From CBDCPI01 sp965220245 (GTDB lineage: Bacteria; Chloroflexota; Dehalococcoidia; Lucifugimonadales; UBA3495): DNA of 64,000 bases. The notes beneath the pieces are model-generated. The model was not told the origin of the DNA, searched no databases, and saw only the letters and a list, made by a program, of their open reading frames with translations. The position numbers were made by a program, and so were the translations under genes. The stretch is from assembly GCA_965220245.1 (NCBI GenBank), contig CBDCPI010000008.1, positions 740,489-804,488 on the forward strand. The letters are read 5' to 3'. Positions 1 through 7,830 of the stretch are shown piece after piece (position 1 is the stretch's first letter; every line of letters begins with the position of its first letter).

Positions 1-103
1 TCCCCCGGCACCGAAAGCTCTCCGCTGAACAACGGTGGGCGACTAACAATTTGCTCCAATGTCTATACCTTACTATTGACTTCGGGCTACCATCTTCCAG
101 CAG

Positions 104-1117
104 TTACTTGTTGCGGCCCCGGTCCTTGGCGTCCCTGAAGAACCGCCGCTGCGCCTCCATTGCTTTCTCGCCAAGAAACATCTGACCCAAACTACCGGAG
201 ACGGAGGGAAGTTCCGGGGTACTGGCCTGTTGCCGGGACAAGGGAGTCACCAGCCCGGCCAACCACTGGGCCCTGGCCACAGAAGCTTGCTCGAACACCT
301 CCTTGAGGTCTTCGCTGCGGGACTCGCCTCCATCCTGTAGCAGGTTCCTCACTTCGTACAACTCCCGGATGAAGGAGTCTATCCAAGCCACGATCGGTTC
401 CGAGTTGGAAACACAAATGTCCCGGTGCATCACCGCGTCTCCCGACGCCAAGCGAGTGAGGTCACGATAGCCGCTGGAGGCCAGTTGAGCGATGTCTTCC
501 CAGTTCACGCTCTTGGAGGTGCAAGCCACCAGAGCGACGGACAGCAAAAACGGCAGATGGCTGGCGGCAGCCACGAAGCTATCATGCTCCTCGACACCAA
601 TGAAAAATGGGCGGGCGCCAACCGCCTCGGCGATGGAAGTTACCTCCGAGACCGCCCGCTGGGCCGCCCTCGGGCTGGGGACGACGCAGTAGGCCTTGCC
701 ACGGAACAAGTCGGCGTCGGCCGCCTCCGGCCCGGAGGTCTCCCGGCCCGCCATGGGGTGGCCGCCAACAAACTGGACCTCTTTGGGCAGGTATTGCTCG
801 GCCCACTCCAAGACCACTTTCTTGGAACTCCCCACGTCGGTAACCACGCAACCCTCGGGAAGTTCAGGAGCGATATTCTCCAGAGTTTCTTCCATTGCCA
901 TGACCGGCGTGGCCAACATCACCACATCCGCGTCTCTGACGGCAGCACTGAGACGGCCCTCGACCCGATGAAAGGCATTCCGTTTCTGGGCCCCGGCCCG
1001 GGCGGCGTTGTCGTAGTCGGTGCCGACTAGCTCCAGGTCCTTAATCTGGGCTTGCTTCAGCGCCAAGGCAATTGAAGTGCCGATCAGTCCGGTCCCGATT
1101 ATGGCCAATTTAGCCAT
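104..1117 (-). CDS. tyrA: Prephenate dehydrogenase
   Basis: NAD(P)-dependent oxidative decarboxylation of prephenate (or arogenate) in tyrosine biosynthesis, cytosolic. About 337 residues, normal for a monofunctional TyrA. The N-terminus has the Rossmann motif GTGLIGTSIA; the family signature GGHPMAGRETSG lies near residue 130 and the helical dimerisation part contains SHLPFLLSVAL. A longer frame runs upstream to 1156, but the ATG at 1117 is preceded by GGAGGT at ideal distance and places the dinucleotide fold at the very N-terminus, so it is preferred. No other aromatic-pathway gene is adjacent. Identification is confident; substrate preference (prephenate versus arogenate) cannot be read. 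Confidence 0.93.
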   Translation of the reverse strand: MAKLAIIGTGLIGTSIALALKQAQIKDLELVGTDYDNAARAGAQKRNAFHRVEGRLSAAVRDADVVMLATPVMAMEETLENIAPELPEGCVVTDVGSSKKVVLEWAEQYLPKEVQFVGGHPMAGRETSGPEAADADLFRGKAYCVVPSPRAAQRAVSEVTSIAEAVGARPFFIGVEEHDSFVAAASHLPFLLSVALVACTSKSVNWEDIAQLASSGYRDLTRLASGDAVMHRDICVSNSEPIVAWIDSFIRELYEVRNLLQDGGESRSEDLKEVFEQASVARAQWLAGLVTPLSRQQASTPELPSVSGSLGQMFLGEKAMEAQRRFFRDAKDRGRNK

Positions 1118-1441
1118 CGAGTACCTCCAGAAGAGCGCGTTCTTACTCAGAGCCACGGCCCAAGGGGCGCCCGGCTTGGTAACACGCTAATTGGCAACCC
1201 GGCTTGAGGAGCTACCGGGCTAAGGCCGCCAGAGTTATCTTACACCATCGGAGGCGGGGCAAGGAACCTGAGCTTGGCCGTTCAGCCATAAGGAACCAAC
1301 CAGCGCAGCGAGCTAGTCTGTCTCGCCGACACCACTTTGGCGTTGAATTAGGCGGATGGTACATCTTGGCTAACCCGGGAGCGCCAAGGTCTGCGATTAT
1401 CCCAATTTGGTATAAATGAGGCTCGGATAGAAAATGCGGAT
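1118..1441. other. Intergenic region between tyrA and the XRE regulator
   Basis: No convincing gene. Short open frames on both strands have no recognisable domain. Its right end holds an AT-rich promoter-like stretch (TATAAA at about 1411) and the palindrome at 1398-1414 described separately. Confidence 0.5.
1398..1414. promoter_or_regulatory. Palindromic operator candidate 1 of the R-M-like island
   Basis: TATCCCAATTTGGTATA is a near-perfect 17-bp palindrome ending 27 bp before the XRE start codon and overlapping the likely -10 element. A second 17-bp palindrome of the same design lies at 3033-3049 in front of the methyltransferase gene; 13 of 17 positions are identical. The natural candidate for binding both is the small XRE protein encoded directly downstream (inference). 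Confidence 0.5.
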
Positions 1442-1675
1442 ATGGAACGGCAAGGGAGGCGCGAATCTCTCCGCGAGGCATTGATTGAAGCGAGGCGGTC
1501 TAAAGGTCTCACTCAATCCAAAGTTGCGGAACTCCTGAGCAAGCCTCAGTCTTTCGTATCTAAGTACGAAAACGGTGAAAGGCGGCTTGACATCATAGAA
1601 TTCTTGGAGGTGTGCCAGGCCCTTTCGACTGAGCCGGGAAGCATCCTGGATAGGATCGGCATGGATAATGACTGA
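1442..1675 (+). CDS. Small XRE-family helix-turn-helix regulator (controller-like)
   Basis: A 77-residue protein that is essentially one Cro/C1-type HTH domain (residues about 10-70; core RRSKGLTQSKVAELLSKPQS, then FVSKYENGERR). Size and position resemble the controller (C) proteins of restriction-modification systems, which time expression of nuclease relative to methyltransferase. It overlaps the next gene by 8 bp, so the two are translationally coupled, and a palindrome sits in its promoter. HTH assignment is secure; the controller role is inferred from context and the shared palindromes. Confidence 0.8.
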   Translation: MERQGRRESLREALIEARRSKGLTQSKVAELLSKPQSFVSKYENGERRLDIIEFLEVCQALSTEPGSILDRIGMDND

Positions 1676-2270
1676 ACCGGAGTCGATTCTAAAACGATGG
1701 GATATTACCGAGTACGACCTTTCCGAACTTGTTGACCGGAACCCCAGCTTGAGGGGCATCCTGATTGGCTACGTTGCTGAGAAAAAGTTGCAGGATATTC
1801 TTCTTGCTCATCCGGATGTTACAGAGGTCAGTAAAGACGACGACCATGATCGAACCCGTAAGGGAGACCGTCGGCTCATTTATAAGGGGAAAACCTGCAT
1901 AATTGAAGTAAAGAGTCTTCAGACCAATTCGGTAAAGAAACTAGGCGACGACCAGTGGACTGGCAAAGCCCAAGTTGATGCCAGTGATAGCAGGGATATT
2001 ATCTTTCCTGACGGGAGCAGGCTGAAAACTACCTGTCTCCTACGGGGTCAGTTCGATCTTCTTGCAATCAATTGCTTTGCATTTGGCGGGCAATGGCAGT
2101 TCGCTTTTGCGCTGAATTCCAAGTTGCCTGCGAACGTCTATAGGAGATACACCGAGTATCAACGCCAGCACCTACTGCCCACTATGATTACAGTTGATTG
2201 GCCCTTGAAATCACCCTTCAACGAGGACCCGATAGCATTGTTGGAAATACTTGCAGCCGATACGTCCTAG
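1668..2270 (+). CDS. Putative PD-(D/E)XK restriction endonuclease
   Basis: A 200-residue protein not matched to a named family by eye. Residues about 70-85 read KGDRRLIYKG-KTCIIEVKS, the acidic-residue, beta-strand, E-x-K pattern of PD-(D/E)XK nucleases; an earlier run of Asp/Glu may contribute metal ligands. It starts inside the XRE gene (8-bp overlap) and its stop codon at 2268-2270 abuts the convergent methyltransferase stop with no spacer. Regulator, nuclease and methyltransferase together look like a compact restriction-modification unit. The alternative is another nuclease of unknown target; no recognition specificity can be inferred. Confidence 0.6.
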   Translation: MTEPESILKRWDITEYDLSELVDRNPSLRGILIGYVAEKKLQDILLAHPDVTEVSKDDDHDRTRKGDRRLIYKGKTCIIEVKSLQTNSVKKLGDDQWTGKAQVDASDSRDIIFPDGSRLKTTCLLRGQFDLLAINCFAFGGQWQFAFALNSKLPANVYRRYTEYQRQHLLPTMITVDWPLKSPFNEDPIALLEILAADTS

Positions 2271-3023
2271 CTACTTTGACCGCATCGACAGCCGGGTTTT
2301 GCCTTGAGGCACCTTTACAAAGACCAGAAAGTAGCTGTGGTTCTTCCTCGCATGAACTTGTTTTTTCAGGCGGCTGACTCCGGCTTTGTTAGACCGGACT
2401 ACCACGAACAGGTCCTTGGTGTAGAAACCGAGAGATTCGTAGTAGACAATAACCTCTACATGAGTTAGCCATTGCCGGTTTGCCGAAACTTCATCCTGGC
2501 ACTTGACTATTGCTACCCCATTGTCTTTCAGTACGCGGAGCGCCTCTGCGCCAGCTTGGAAATAGAGGTCGGTCACTGCTGCGTGCCACTTAGGCCCGGC
2601 GCTCTCTTCGTCTCCATTGGCGTAGTATTCTCTAAAAGCAGAGTAAGCACCATTCCCTGCCTTGTGCCGACGATCGGACCGTAACAGGCCCTCCATGTAA
2701 GGCGGGTCCAGAACGACAGCATCAAAACTCCCCGATTTGTATGGGAGCGCTCTACAGTCAACCCCGGTAGCAATATCAGACGCCACCAGTTCGTATTTGG
2801 AGAGGTCGACTTTTTTCCAGAAGACCCCATTTCCATGAGTCACGTCGGCAATCTTTGCGCCTTCCGGAACATGCAACGAAAGGACTTTTGAAAAGACGTC
2901 GGCGTTTCCTCCAACGAACGCCGACATAACAACGTCAGTGGAGGCGTCCCCACCTTGTTTTCGTTTTGCAGGTGGATGGGGCTCTGGAGAGACCAACTCT
3001 AGCTGCCTGCCTAGAAGCTTCAT
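2271..3023 (-). CDS. DNA methyltransferase (DPPY, N4/N6 type)
   Basis: A 250-residue SAM-dependent amino-methyltransferase. Motif I is DVTHGNGVFW (about residue 60) and the catalytic motif IV is VLDPPYMEGL (about residue 105). The order I then IV with DPPY indicates N6-adenine or N4-cytosine methylation. It is convergent with, and stop-to-stop adjacent to, the PD-(D/E)XK protein. The palindrome at 3033-3049 lies 10 bp upstream of its ATG and would overlap the ribosome-binding site, so binding there could repress it. Probably the protective enzyme of this island. Methyltransferase identity is strong; partnership is inferred. Confidence 0.85.
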   Translation of the reverse strand: MKLLGRQLELVSPEPHPPAKRKQGGDASTDVVMSAFVGGNADVFSKVLSLHVPEGAKIADVTHGNGVFWKKVDLSKYELVASDIATGVDCRALPYKSGSFDAVVLDPPYMEGLLRSDRRHKAGNGAYSAFREYYANGDEESAGPKWHAAVTDLYFQAGAEALRVLKDNGVAIVKCQDEVSANRQWLTHVEVIVYYESLGFYTKDLFVVVRSNKAGVSRLKKQVHARKNHSYFLVFVKVPQGKTRLSMRSK

Positions 3024-3032
3024 TGAGCATAT

Positions 3033-3049
3033 TATCCTAATTCAGGATA
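3033..3049. promoter_or_regulatory. Palindromic operator candidate 2 before the methyltransferase
   Basis: TATCCTAATTCAGGATA has perfect 6-bp arms (TATCCT/AGGATA) around 5 bp. It matches the palindrome at 1398-1414 in length, symmetry and 13 of 17 bases. On the minus strand its AGGAT half is also the only Shine-Dalgarno-like sequence before the methyltransferase ATG at 3023. Confidence 0.5.
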
Positions 3050-3140
3050 TTTCGCAATACGTCTCGACAACCGGCAGCTTACACCGGTCACGGCAGGTAG
3101 CATAGCCTTCGGAATGTCGCCGCGCGAGCCCCATCTGCCA

Positions 3141-3566
3141 TTACGAGCGGATAATGCCGTACACCCGCTCGGGCTCTACCAGGACAATGACCGCGTCCTG
3201 GTTGACCATGGCCTGATCGTACTCCTCCCAATCGGGGTGCTCATGATCGCCGCAAGCCCGGAAGACCTCTCTTAGCTCTACCCGCATCGCTTCGGCGTCG
3301 GTATTGCGATAGTCTTTGAGCTCCGCCGTACCCTCGACCACCGCAAAGCTCCGCCAGTCCTCCGCCACCGCCATCACGGTGCAGCGATTGTCCCTCCTCA
3401 GGTTCCTCACCTTGGCCGAGTTTCCCCGCACGATCACGAAGGCGGCTTTGTCTTGATAAGCGCCGCAGACCACGATGCTGGTGTGACCAGCGCCGTTCCG
3501 CTGGAAAGTTGTAATCACACCGCGGTGGTTGCTCTGGACGAATCGTTGGTAGTCCTGAAATTCCAT
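3141..3566 (-). CDS. PPOX-class flavin/F420-binding protein
   Basis: About 141 residues with the split-barrel pattern of the pyridoxamine-5'-phosphate oxidase-like superfamily (GVITTFQRNGAGHTSIV, then KAAFVIVRGNSAKVRNLRRD, then DWRSFAVVEGTAEL). These bind FMN, F420 or heme; F420-dependent versions are common in Actinobacteria and Chloroflexota. The start at 3566 is preceded by AGAGGTGAG at good spacing; the upstream in-frame TTG has none. Substrate is unknown. It stands alone, facing a repeat-rich intergenic region. Confidence 0.75.
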   Translation of the reverse strand: MEFQDYQRFVQSNHRGVITTFQRNGAGHTSIVVCGAYQDKAAFVIVRGNSAKVRNLRRDNRCTVMAVAEDWRSFAVVEGTAELKDYRNTDAEAMRVELREVFRACGDHEHPDWEEYDQAMVNQDAVIVLVEPERVYGIIRS

Positions 3567-4057
3567 CGGTCTCACCTCTGGGAGCAAAATATGGTTCTAG
3601 TCCAGGCTACCAGAATAATGCTTCGCCTTCATCTTGACCATCTTATTCCAGTGCCCAGAGATACTGCTCCCACTTGACCACCCAGTTTGTCCTGAACTCG
3701 TGGAAGAAGAGCCTTTTTATATTCGTCTGAATCAAGATTAAACGACGCTCAGGATCGGAAATATCCTGAAAATCTCAAAATCCGGCAAACCCTGATTCAG
3801 ACAATTACCGTTGGCATCAACTTTGCAGAAGAATTTTAGATTCCTCACTGCGTTCGGAATGACAGTTGAGGCGCGGTTCTTGGACAATTAAAAGGCCCTG
3901 ACACCGGTACTCTTCGGGCTGCGTGTTTGGCCGCGCCATGTTACCATGTGCCCAAGATACACTGGGAAGCCAACGCTGGAACTCGGAGTGTACACCCCGG
4001 GCAGTTGCTACTCGCCAATACCGACCGCCAACTACGTTTCGAGAAGAGGAGGGCCTT
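3567..4057. other. Repeat-bearing intergenic region
   Basis: About 490 bp without a supported gene. It holds the dispersed inverted-repeat element at 3726-3801 and, at about 3838-3866, a copy of a second dispersed motif (agattcctcactgcgttcg) that recurs near 23128. Confidence 0.5.
3726..3801. repeat. Dispersed inverted-repeat element, family B
   Basis: A 76-bp segment bounded by TCTGAATCA and its inverse TGATTCAGA. Related, longer copies lie at 15239-15327 and 58789-58877, all intergenic, all opening with a TCTGAA-like and closing with a CAGACA-like end and containing ATCC/GGAT-rich inverted interiors. It looks like a REP/MITE-like element; nothing indicates a function. Confidence 0.6.
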
Positions 4058-4852
4058 ATGTTTGTCCGCCGCGACCTTACAGATAGCGTGCCTACCCCCG
4101 AAGGGAACATGCACTTCGTCAAGAAGGGCGAAGGGTACCCGGTGGTGTTGTTGCATCCATTGGGCACCTCGGTCTGGACCTGGGAGTCCATCATTGATTC
4201 GGTAAGCCAGAACTACACCTGCTACGCCTTCGACATGCTGGGCCACGGCGATTCGGACAAGCCGGGCCGCCATTTCAATATGCCCGACTACGCCAACGCC
4301 TTGGACCACGCCTGCCAGGTCCTCAACATTCACCGCGCCCACTACGTGGGCAACTCGGTTGGCGCCGTTTTGGCCACGGAGACTGCCGCCAGCTTCCCGG
4401 ACCGGGTAGACAAGCTGGTATTGGTGGGCTGCCCGGTGTGGAGCGCCTTTACCGCCCCCGACCGGCTCAAAGACACCATGGCCCAATACGACGAAGACGG
4501 GATGCCCAAGCCGCGCACCCTCCAAGAACTGAAGGAAGGGACTACCTTCGCCGACCCCAAGCAGGAATGGGTGGACGCTAATAACCAGAGCCGGACGCAA
4601 GCCGGCCTCTGGGTGCGAAAGCTCATGGAGTCGTTGGCCTATTACGACATTATGTCGCGCCTGCCTCGAATCCAGGCTTCTTCCACCCTGGTGCTCTACG
4701 GTGAAGTGGACCGGCTGCGGGACGGCGAAGAGTTGCTGCACAACAACATAGTGAACGCCTCGAAGGTTGTCTTGCCCGGCATCGGCCACATCCCGCAGGT
4801 GGAGGACCCCGAAGCCTTCTTGGGCGCACTGCTGCCCTTCCTAGCGGCCTAG
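4058..4852 (+). CDS. Alpha/beta hydrolase
   Basis: A 264-residue alpha/beta-hydrolase-fold enzyme. It shows the oxyanion-hole strand VVLLHPLGTS, the nucleophile elbow HYVGNSVGAV (G-N-S-V-G), an acid candidate in LVLYGEVDRLRDGEE and the catalytic His in PGIGHIPQVEDPE. Probably a hydrolase of esters or ring-cleavage products (MhpC/3-oxoadipate enol-lactonase type), but substrate is unknown. The start at 4058 follows GAGGAGGG; the frame is open further upstream without a ribosome-binding site. Confidence 0.85.
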   Translation: MFVRRDLTDSVPTPEGNMHFVKKGEGYPVVLLHPLGTSVWTWESIIDSVSQNYTCYAFDMLGHGDSDKPGRHFNMPDYANALDHACQVLNIHRAHYVGNSVGAVLATETAASFPDRVDKLVLVGCPVWSAFTAPDRLKDTMAQYDEDGMPKPRTLQELKEGTTFADPKQEWVDANNQSRTQAGLWVRKLMESLAYYDIMSRLPRIQASSTLVLYGEVDRLRDGEELLHNNIVNASKVVLPGIGHIPQVEDPEAFLGALLPFLAA

Positions 4853-4920
4853 AGAAACGATGACAGGGCGGCGATTGTAGGGGCGCCGAGCGTTTAAGAA
4901 AGTCCTGCCGGTGGGAAAGA

Positions 4921-5241
4921 ATGCAATTCATCATTCTTGCTCTCTTCGCCTTCTTCTCATTCGCGTGCGGCGGCGAAGCATCGCGGGGCGGAGAAATACT
5001 CGAAGTCACCATCGGGCCGGAACTGGCGCCGTGCGTTGGATTAGCGCCCAGGACCTGCATGGTTGTAGATGGTGAGCTCTTCTACGACCCGATAGAGGGA
5101 CTTGACTACGAACCCGGCTACCGCTATCGCATCAGGATGGAACAGTACGAAGCTTGGCCGGACCGGGAAGAGCCGTCGGCCGACGCCTCCAAATACGCTT
5201 ACCGGCTCATAGAGGTCATCGAGAAAGTCAAGGCGCCCTAG
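4921..5241 (+). CDS. DUF4377-like small lipoprotein
   Basis: A 106-residue exported protein. The N-terminus MQFIILALFAFFSFACGG is a hydrophobic signal ending in a lipobox-like FSFAC, so Cys16 is the probable lipidated residue. The rest resembles DUF4377: two spaced cysteines (APCVG...RTCMVVDG), then IEGLDYEPGYRYRIR. Members are often found with META/HslJ-type lipoproteins; function is unknown. It follows the hydrolase by 68 bp on the same strand and may be co-transcribed. Confidence 0.6.
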   Translation: MQFIILALFAFFSFACGGEASRGGEILEVTIGPELAPCVGLAPRTCMVVDGELFYDPIEGLDYEPGYRYRIRMEQYEAWPDREEPSADASKYAYRLIEVIEKVKAP

Positions 5242-5349
5242 TCTTTCTCGCCTTGCTTTCGTAATATCCGTGGCCGGGTGAATCAGTCCCTCGGTGATTG
5301 AACGCCACTTGCTGACATTCAGGACAAGGACACTTTTCGGGGAGGTCCC

Positions 5350-6282
5350 GTGACTTCTTCCAATAGGCATCCCCTACGATTGCTGGAAACTTGGCGCTCC
5401 CTGTTCTATACGCCGATCTACTTATCGGTGGCGGGCGGGTTCCTAGAGAACGAGGGTCTAGACGTTGAGTTCAGTACCTGCCCGCCCCAGTTTTCCCATC
5501 CGTTGAGCGCCCTCAACCAGGATGCGGCCGACATCGCACAGAGCGGTATCATGCGCTCCATCATTGCTTCCGATTGGGGAGCGGAGAGGGTCCCGGTCCA
5601 TTTCGCCAAGATAAACGCTAGGGACGGCTTCTTCATTCTGGCGCGGGAGCCCCAAGAACCTTTCGATTGGGAACGCCTTCGCGGGGCCAAGGTGATTCCG
5701 GTAGGATTCTCCCCGATGCCTTGGGCCTCTTTCCAGTACGCCCTGCGCCGCCACTCTATAGAACCGGCGGAACTGGAATTGTTGACAGGACTGTCCCTGG
5801 GTGACGCGGTGGCGGCGTTCCGGGAGGGACAAGCGGAATACATTCACGTCGCCGAACCGGTCGCCAGCCAATTGGTAGCCGATGGCGCTGCCCACTTGGT
5901 GGCAGCGCTGGGGCCGGAAAACGGGCATCTGGCCTATAGTTCTTTCGCTGCCACCCACCGGTACCTAGAGACCCGCCCCGACACCGCGGCCCGGTTTACG
6001 ATTGGGTTTACCCGGGCGTTGCACTGGTTGGCAGCCCACAGTCCGGAGGAAATTGGCAACGCCGTAGCCGAGTTCTTTCCCGGCACGGACCGGGAGTTGC
6101 TGGCTGGTTCCATATCCCGGTACAAGGCCCAGGACACTTGGCCTGCCGACCCGGTATTGGGACAGCCGGAATACGAGAACCTGCACGACATTCTCATCGC
6201 GGCAGGGCTATGCCGGGAACGGCAGCTCTACTCTAAAGTCGTGCGGACCGACATCGCCGAAGCAGCCCTGGCCTCCCTTTAA
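5350..6282 (+). CDS. NMT1/THI5-like substrate-binding protein
   Basis: 310 residues with the fold pattern of ABC-transporter periplasmic binding proteins of the NMT1/THI5/SsuA class (RSLFYTPIYLSVAGGFLENE, then DAADIAQSGIMRSI, then GAKVIPVGFSPMPW). No N-terminal signal peptide is visible and no permease or ATPase is adjacent, so it may be cytosolic or serve a distant transporter. The start is GTG, preceded by GGGGAGG. Ligand is unknown. Confidence 0.65.
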   Translation: MTSSNRHPLRLLETWRSLFYTPIYLSVAGGFLENEGLDVEFSTCPPQFSHPLSALNQDAADIAQSGIMRSIIASDWGAERVPVHFAKINARDGFFILAREPQEPFDWERLRGAKVIPVGFSPMPWASFQYALRRHSIEPAELELLTGLSLGDAVAAFREGQAEYIHVAEPVASQLVADGAAHLVAALGPENGHLAYSSFAATHRYLETRPDTAARFTIGFTRALHWLAAHSPEEIGNAVAEFFPGTDRELLAGSISRYKAQDTWPADPVLGQPEYENLHDILIAAGLCRERQLYSKVVRTDIAEAALASL

Positions 6283-6507
6283 CCGTGCTTTGCTGGAGGC
6301 ATCTGCCTCAATTTCCGCTGCACGGGGTGTCTTAGGAGCCGGCCCAGTAGTCCATTTCCGCGCACGTAACTGTTCAGACTTGAGGGGAACCAGTCCTTCG
6401 ACTCCGCTGCGCTGCGCTCAGGATGAGCGGTTTCGTGGCAGTGCGCTCACCAAGTCTGAACAGTTCCCGCGCACCCTAAGCTTGTCGAAGGGCTGGTCTA
6501 TAGCGCA
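6283..6507. repeat. Intergenic region with dispersed repeat, family D
   Basis: Contains a long composite of repeat fragments: ctgcgctgcgctcaggatga, gagcggtttcgtggcagtg, a pair of TCTGAACAG-like ends and the cttgtcgaaggg motif (about 6480). A similar arrangement recurs at about 60715-60800 before another VOC gene. No gene seen. Confidence 0.5.
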
Positions 6508-6930
6508 ATGAGTCAATCTGCATCCAAAGGCAACATCGTCCCCGGCCTCCGCTACCGGGACGCGCCTGCCGCCATCGAATGGTTGTGCAACGTTTTCGGG
6601 TTCGAAAAGCACTTGATCGTTCCCGGTGAGAACGGGACCATCGCCCATGCCCAGCTTACGCTGGGCAACGGCATGATCATGTTGGGGTCGGTGACCGACG
6701 ACCCCTACGGCCGGTTGGTGCGGACTCCAGTGGAGGCTGGGGCCAATACCCAGTCTGCTTACATCGTCATCGAAGAGATCGACGCCCACTACCGGCGGGC
6801 CAAATCTGCCGGCGCCGAGATCGTCGTGGAAATCGCCGACCAAGATTACGGCGGACGCCTATACACTGCCCGCGATCCCGAAGGCCACCTCTGGAACTTC
6901 GGCTCCTACAACCCTTGGTCTGAAGCCTAG
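6508..6930 (+). CDS. VOC/glyoxalase-family protein
   Basis: 140-residue vicinal-oxygen-chelate protein with two beta-alpha-beta-beta-beta modules: GLRYRDAPAAIEWLCNVFGF at the start and YTARDPEGHLWNFGSY at the end, the latter supplying a typical metal-ligand position. It is closest in style to PhnB-like/bleomycin-resistance-like VOC proteins. Reaction is unknown. It lies just behind a composite dispersed repeat and has no clear ribosome-binding site. Confidence 0.8.
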   Translation: MSQSASKGNIVPGLRYRDAPAAIEWLCNVFGFEKHLIVPGENGTIAHAQLTLGNGMIMLGSVTDDPYGRLVRTPVEAGANTQSAYIVIEEIDAHYRRAKSAGAEIVVEIADQDYGGRLYTARDPEGHLWNFGSYNPWSEA

Positions 6931-6988
6931 CGTGCCTCTTACTTGACCCACTTAACGTTGTTGTGAGACTCGCGCCGGGGAATCGCCA

Positions 6989-7759
6989 TTGCAACCCATT
7001 AGACTCTACAACGAGTTAGCCCACCTATGGCCGGTGATCAGCCCTCCGGAGTCATACGCCGAGGAGGCCCGATTCTGGCGCCGGGCGATTCGGCAAAAGC
7101 TGGGAGTGGGACGACACCACTTGCTGGAGTTGGGCGTAGGCGGCGGGCATAATCTTTCCCACCTGACCAACGACTTCGACGCCACGGCCGTAGACATTTC
7201 CCCCAAGATGCTGGAACTGTCCCGGCATTTAAACCCCGGGGTTGATCACCACCTGGGGGACATGCGCACCGTTAGGCTGGGGCGCAAGTTCGACGGGGTC
7301 TTGGTGCACGACGCCATCAGTTACATGTTGACCGAAGACGACCTGCGGGCCGTGTTTATCACTGCGAAGGAACACCTGAGGCCCGGCGGGTTGCTGCTGG
7401 CGGCGCCCGACTTGGTGCGAGAACGCTACGTCGAAGGTATGGTGCAGCGGTGGCCCAGCAGCGTGGGCGCTATCCGGGTGGACACCGAAGAGTACATCCA
7501 CGACCCGGACCCGTCAGACACGGTGGTCGAGTCCCACTTCACCTACACGATCAACGAAAATGGCGCCGTCCGCACCGAGCGCGACCTCCACATTACCGGA
7601 CTGTTCCCCATCGACACCTGGACTTGCCTGATGCAGGAGACCGGCTTCACCACCGAGGTCCTTCCCTTGCCGGGCAACGAGGGCGGCTACGGCGAGTACC
7701 TGTTCGCCGGAGTGCTGCGGACTAGCTTGGCTATCGCCAAGAATGCCCCCTCATCCTAA
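6989..7759 (+). CDS. Class I SAM-dependent methyltransferase
   Basis: 256 residues. SAM-binding motif I is LLELGVGGGHNLSHL, followed by the acidic strand ATAVDISPKML and motif post-II LGDMRTVRLGRKFDGVLVHD. A C-terminal beta domain suggests a small-molecule methyltransferase. The start is TTG at 6989. The last codons (after IAKN) and stop lie in a dispersed repeat that begins at about 7745, so the natural C-terminus has probably been replaced by repeat sequence. Substrate unknown. Confidence 0.8.
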   Translation: MQPIRLYNELAHLWPVISPPESYAEEARFWRRAIRQKLGVGRHHLLELGVGGGHNLSHLTNDFDATAVDISPKMLELSRHLNPGVDHHLGDMRTVRLGRKFDGVLVHDAISYMLTEDDLRAVFITAKEHLRPGGLLLAAPDLVRERYVEGMVQRWPSSVGAIRVDTEEYIHDPDPSDTVVESHFTYTINENGAVRTERDLHITGLFPIDTWTCLMQETGFTTEVLPLPGNEGGYGEYLFAGVLRTSLAIAKNAPSS

Positions 7760-7830
7760 CCTTCTCCCCAAGGAGAAGGGACTTGTGAAACACCCTCTAA
7801 GGGACCTCTATTCAAAAGGAGAAGGCATCG
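7745..7830. repeat. Dispersed repeat, family A (supplies two gene ends)
   Basis: cctcatcctaaccttctccc followed by an inverted arm (aaggagaaggga) and a second AGGAGAAGG block. Other copies: 10158-10207, 33418-33475, and a partial one at about 24064-24092. Here it lies between convergent genes and encodes both C-termini: APSS* of the methyltransferase and MPSPFE* of the TPP enzyme. Confidence 0.7.

Noticed and set aside
3941..4789. Long minus-strand open frame opposite the alpha/beta hydrolase
   Set aside because: High GC creates long antisense frames; composition is low-complexity and the plus strand encodes a clear enzyme.
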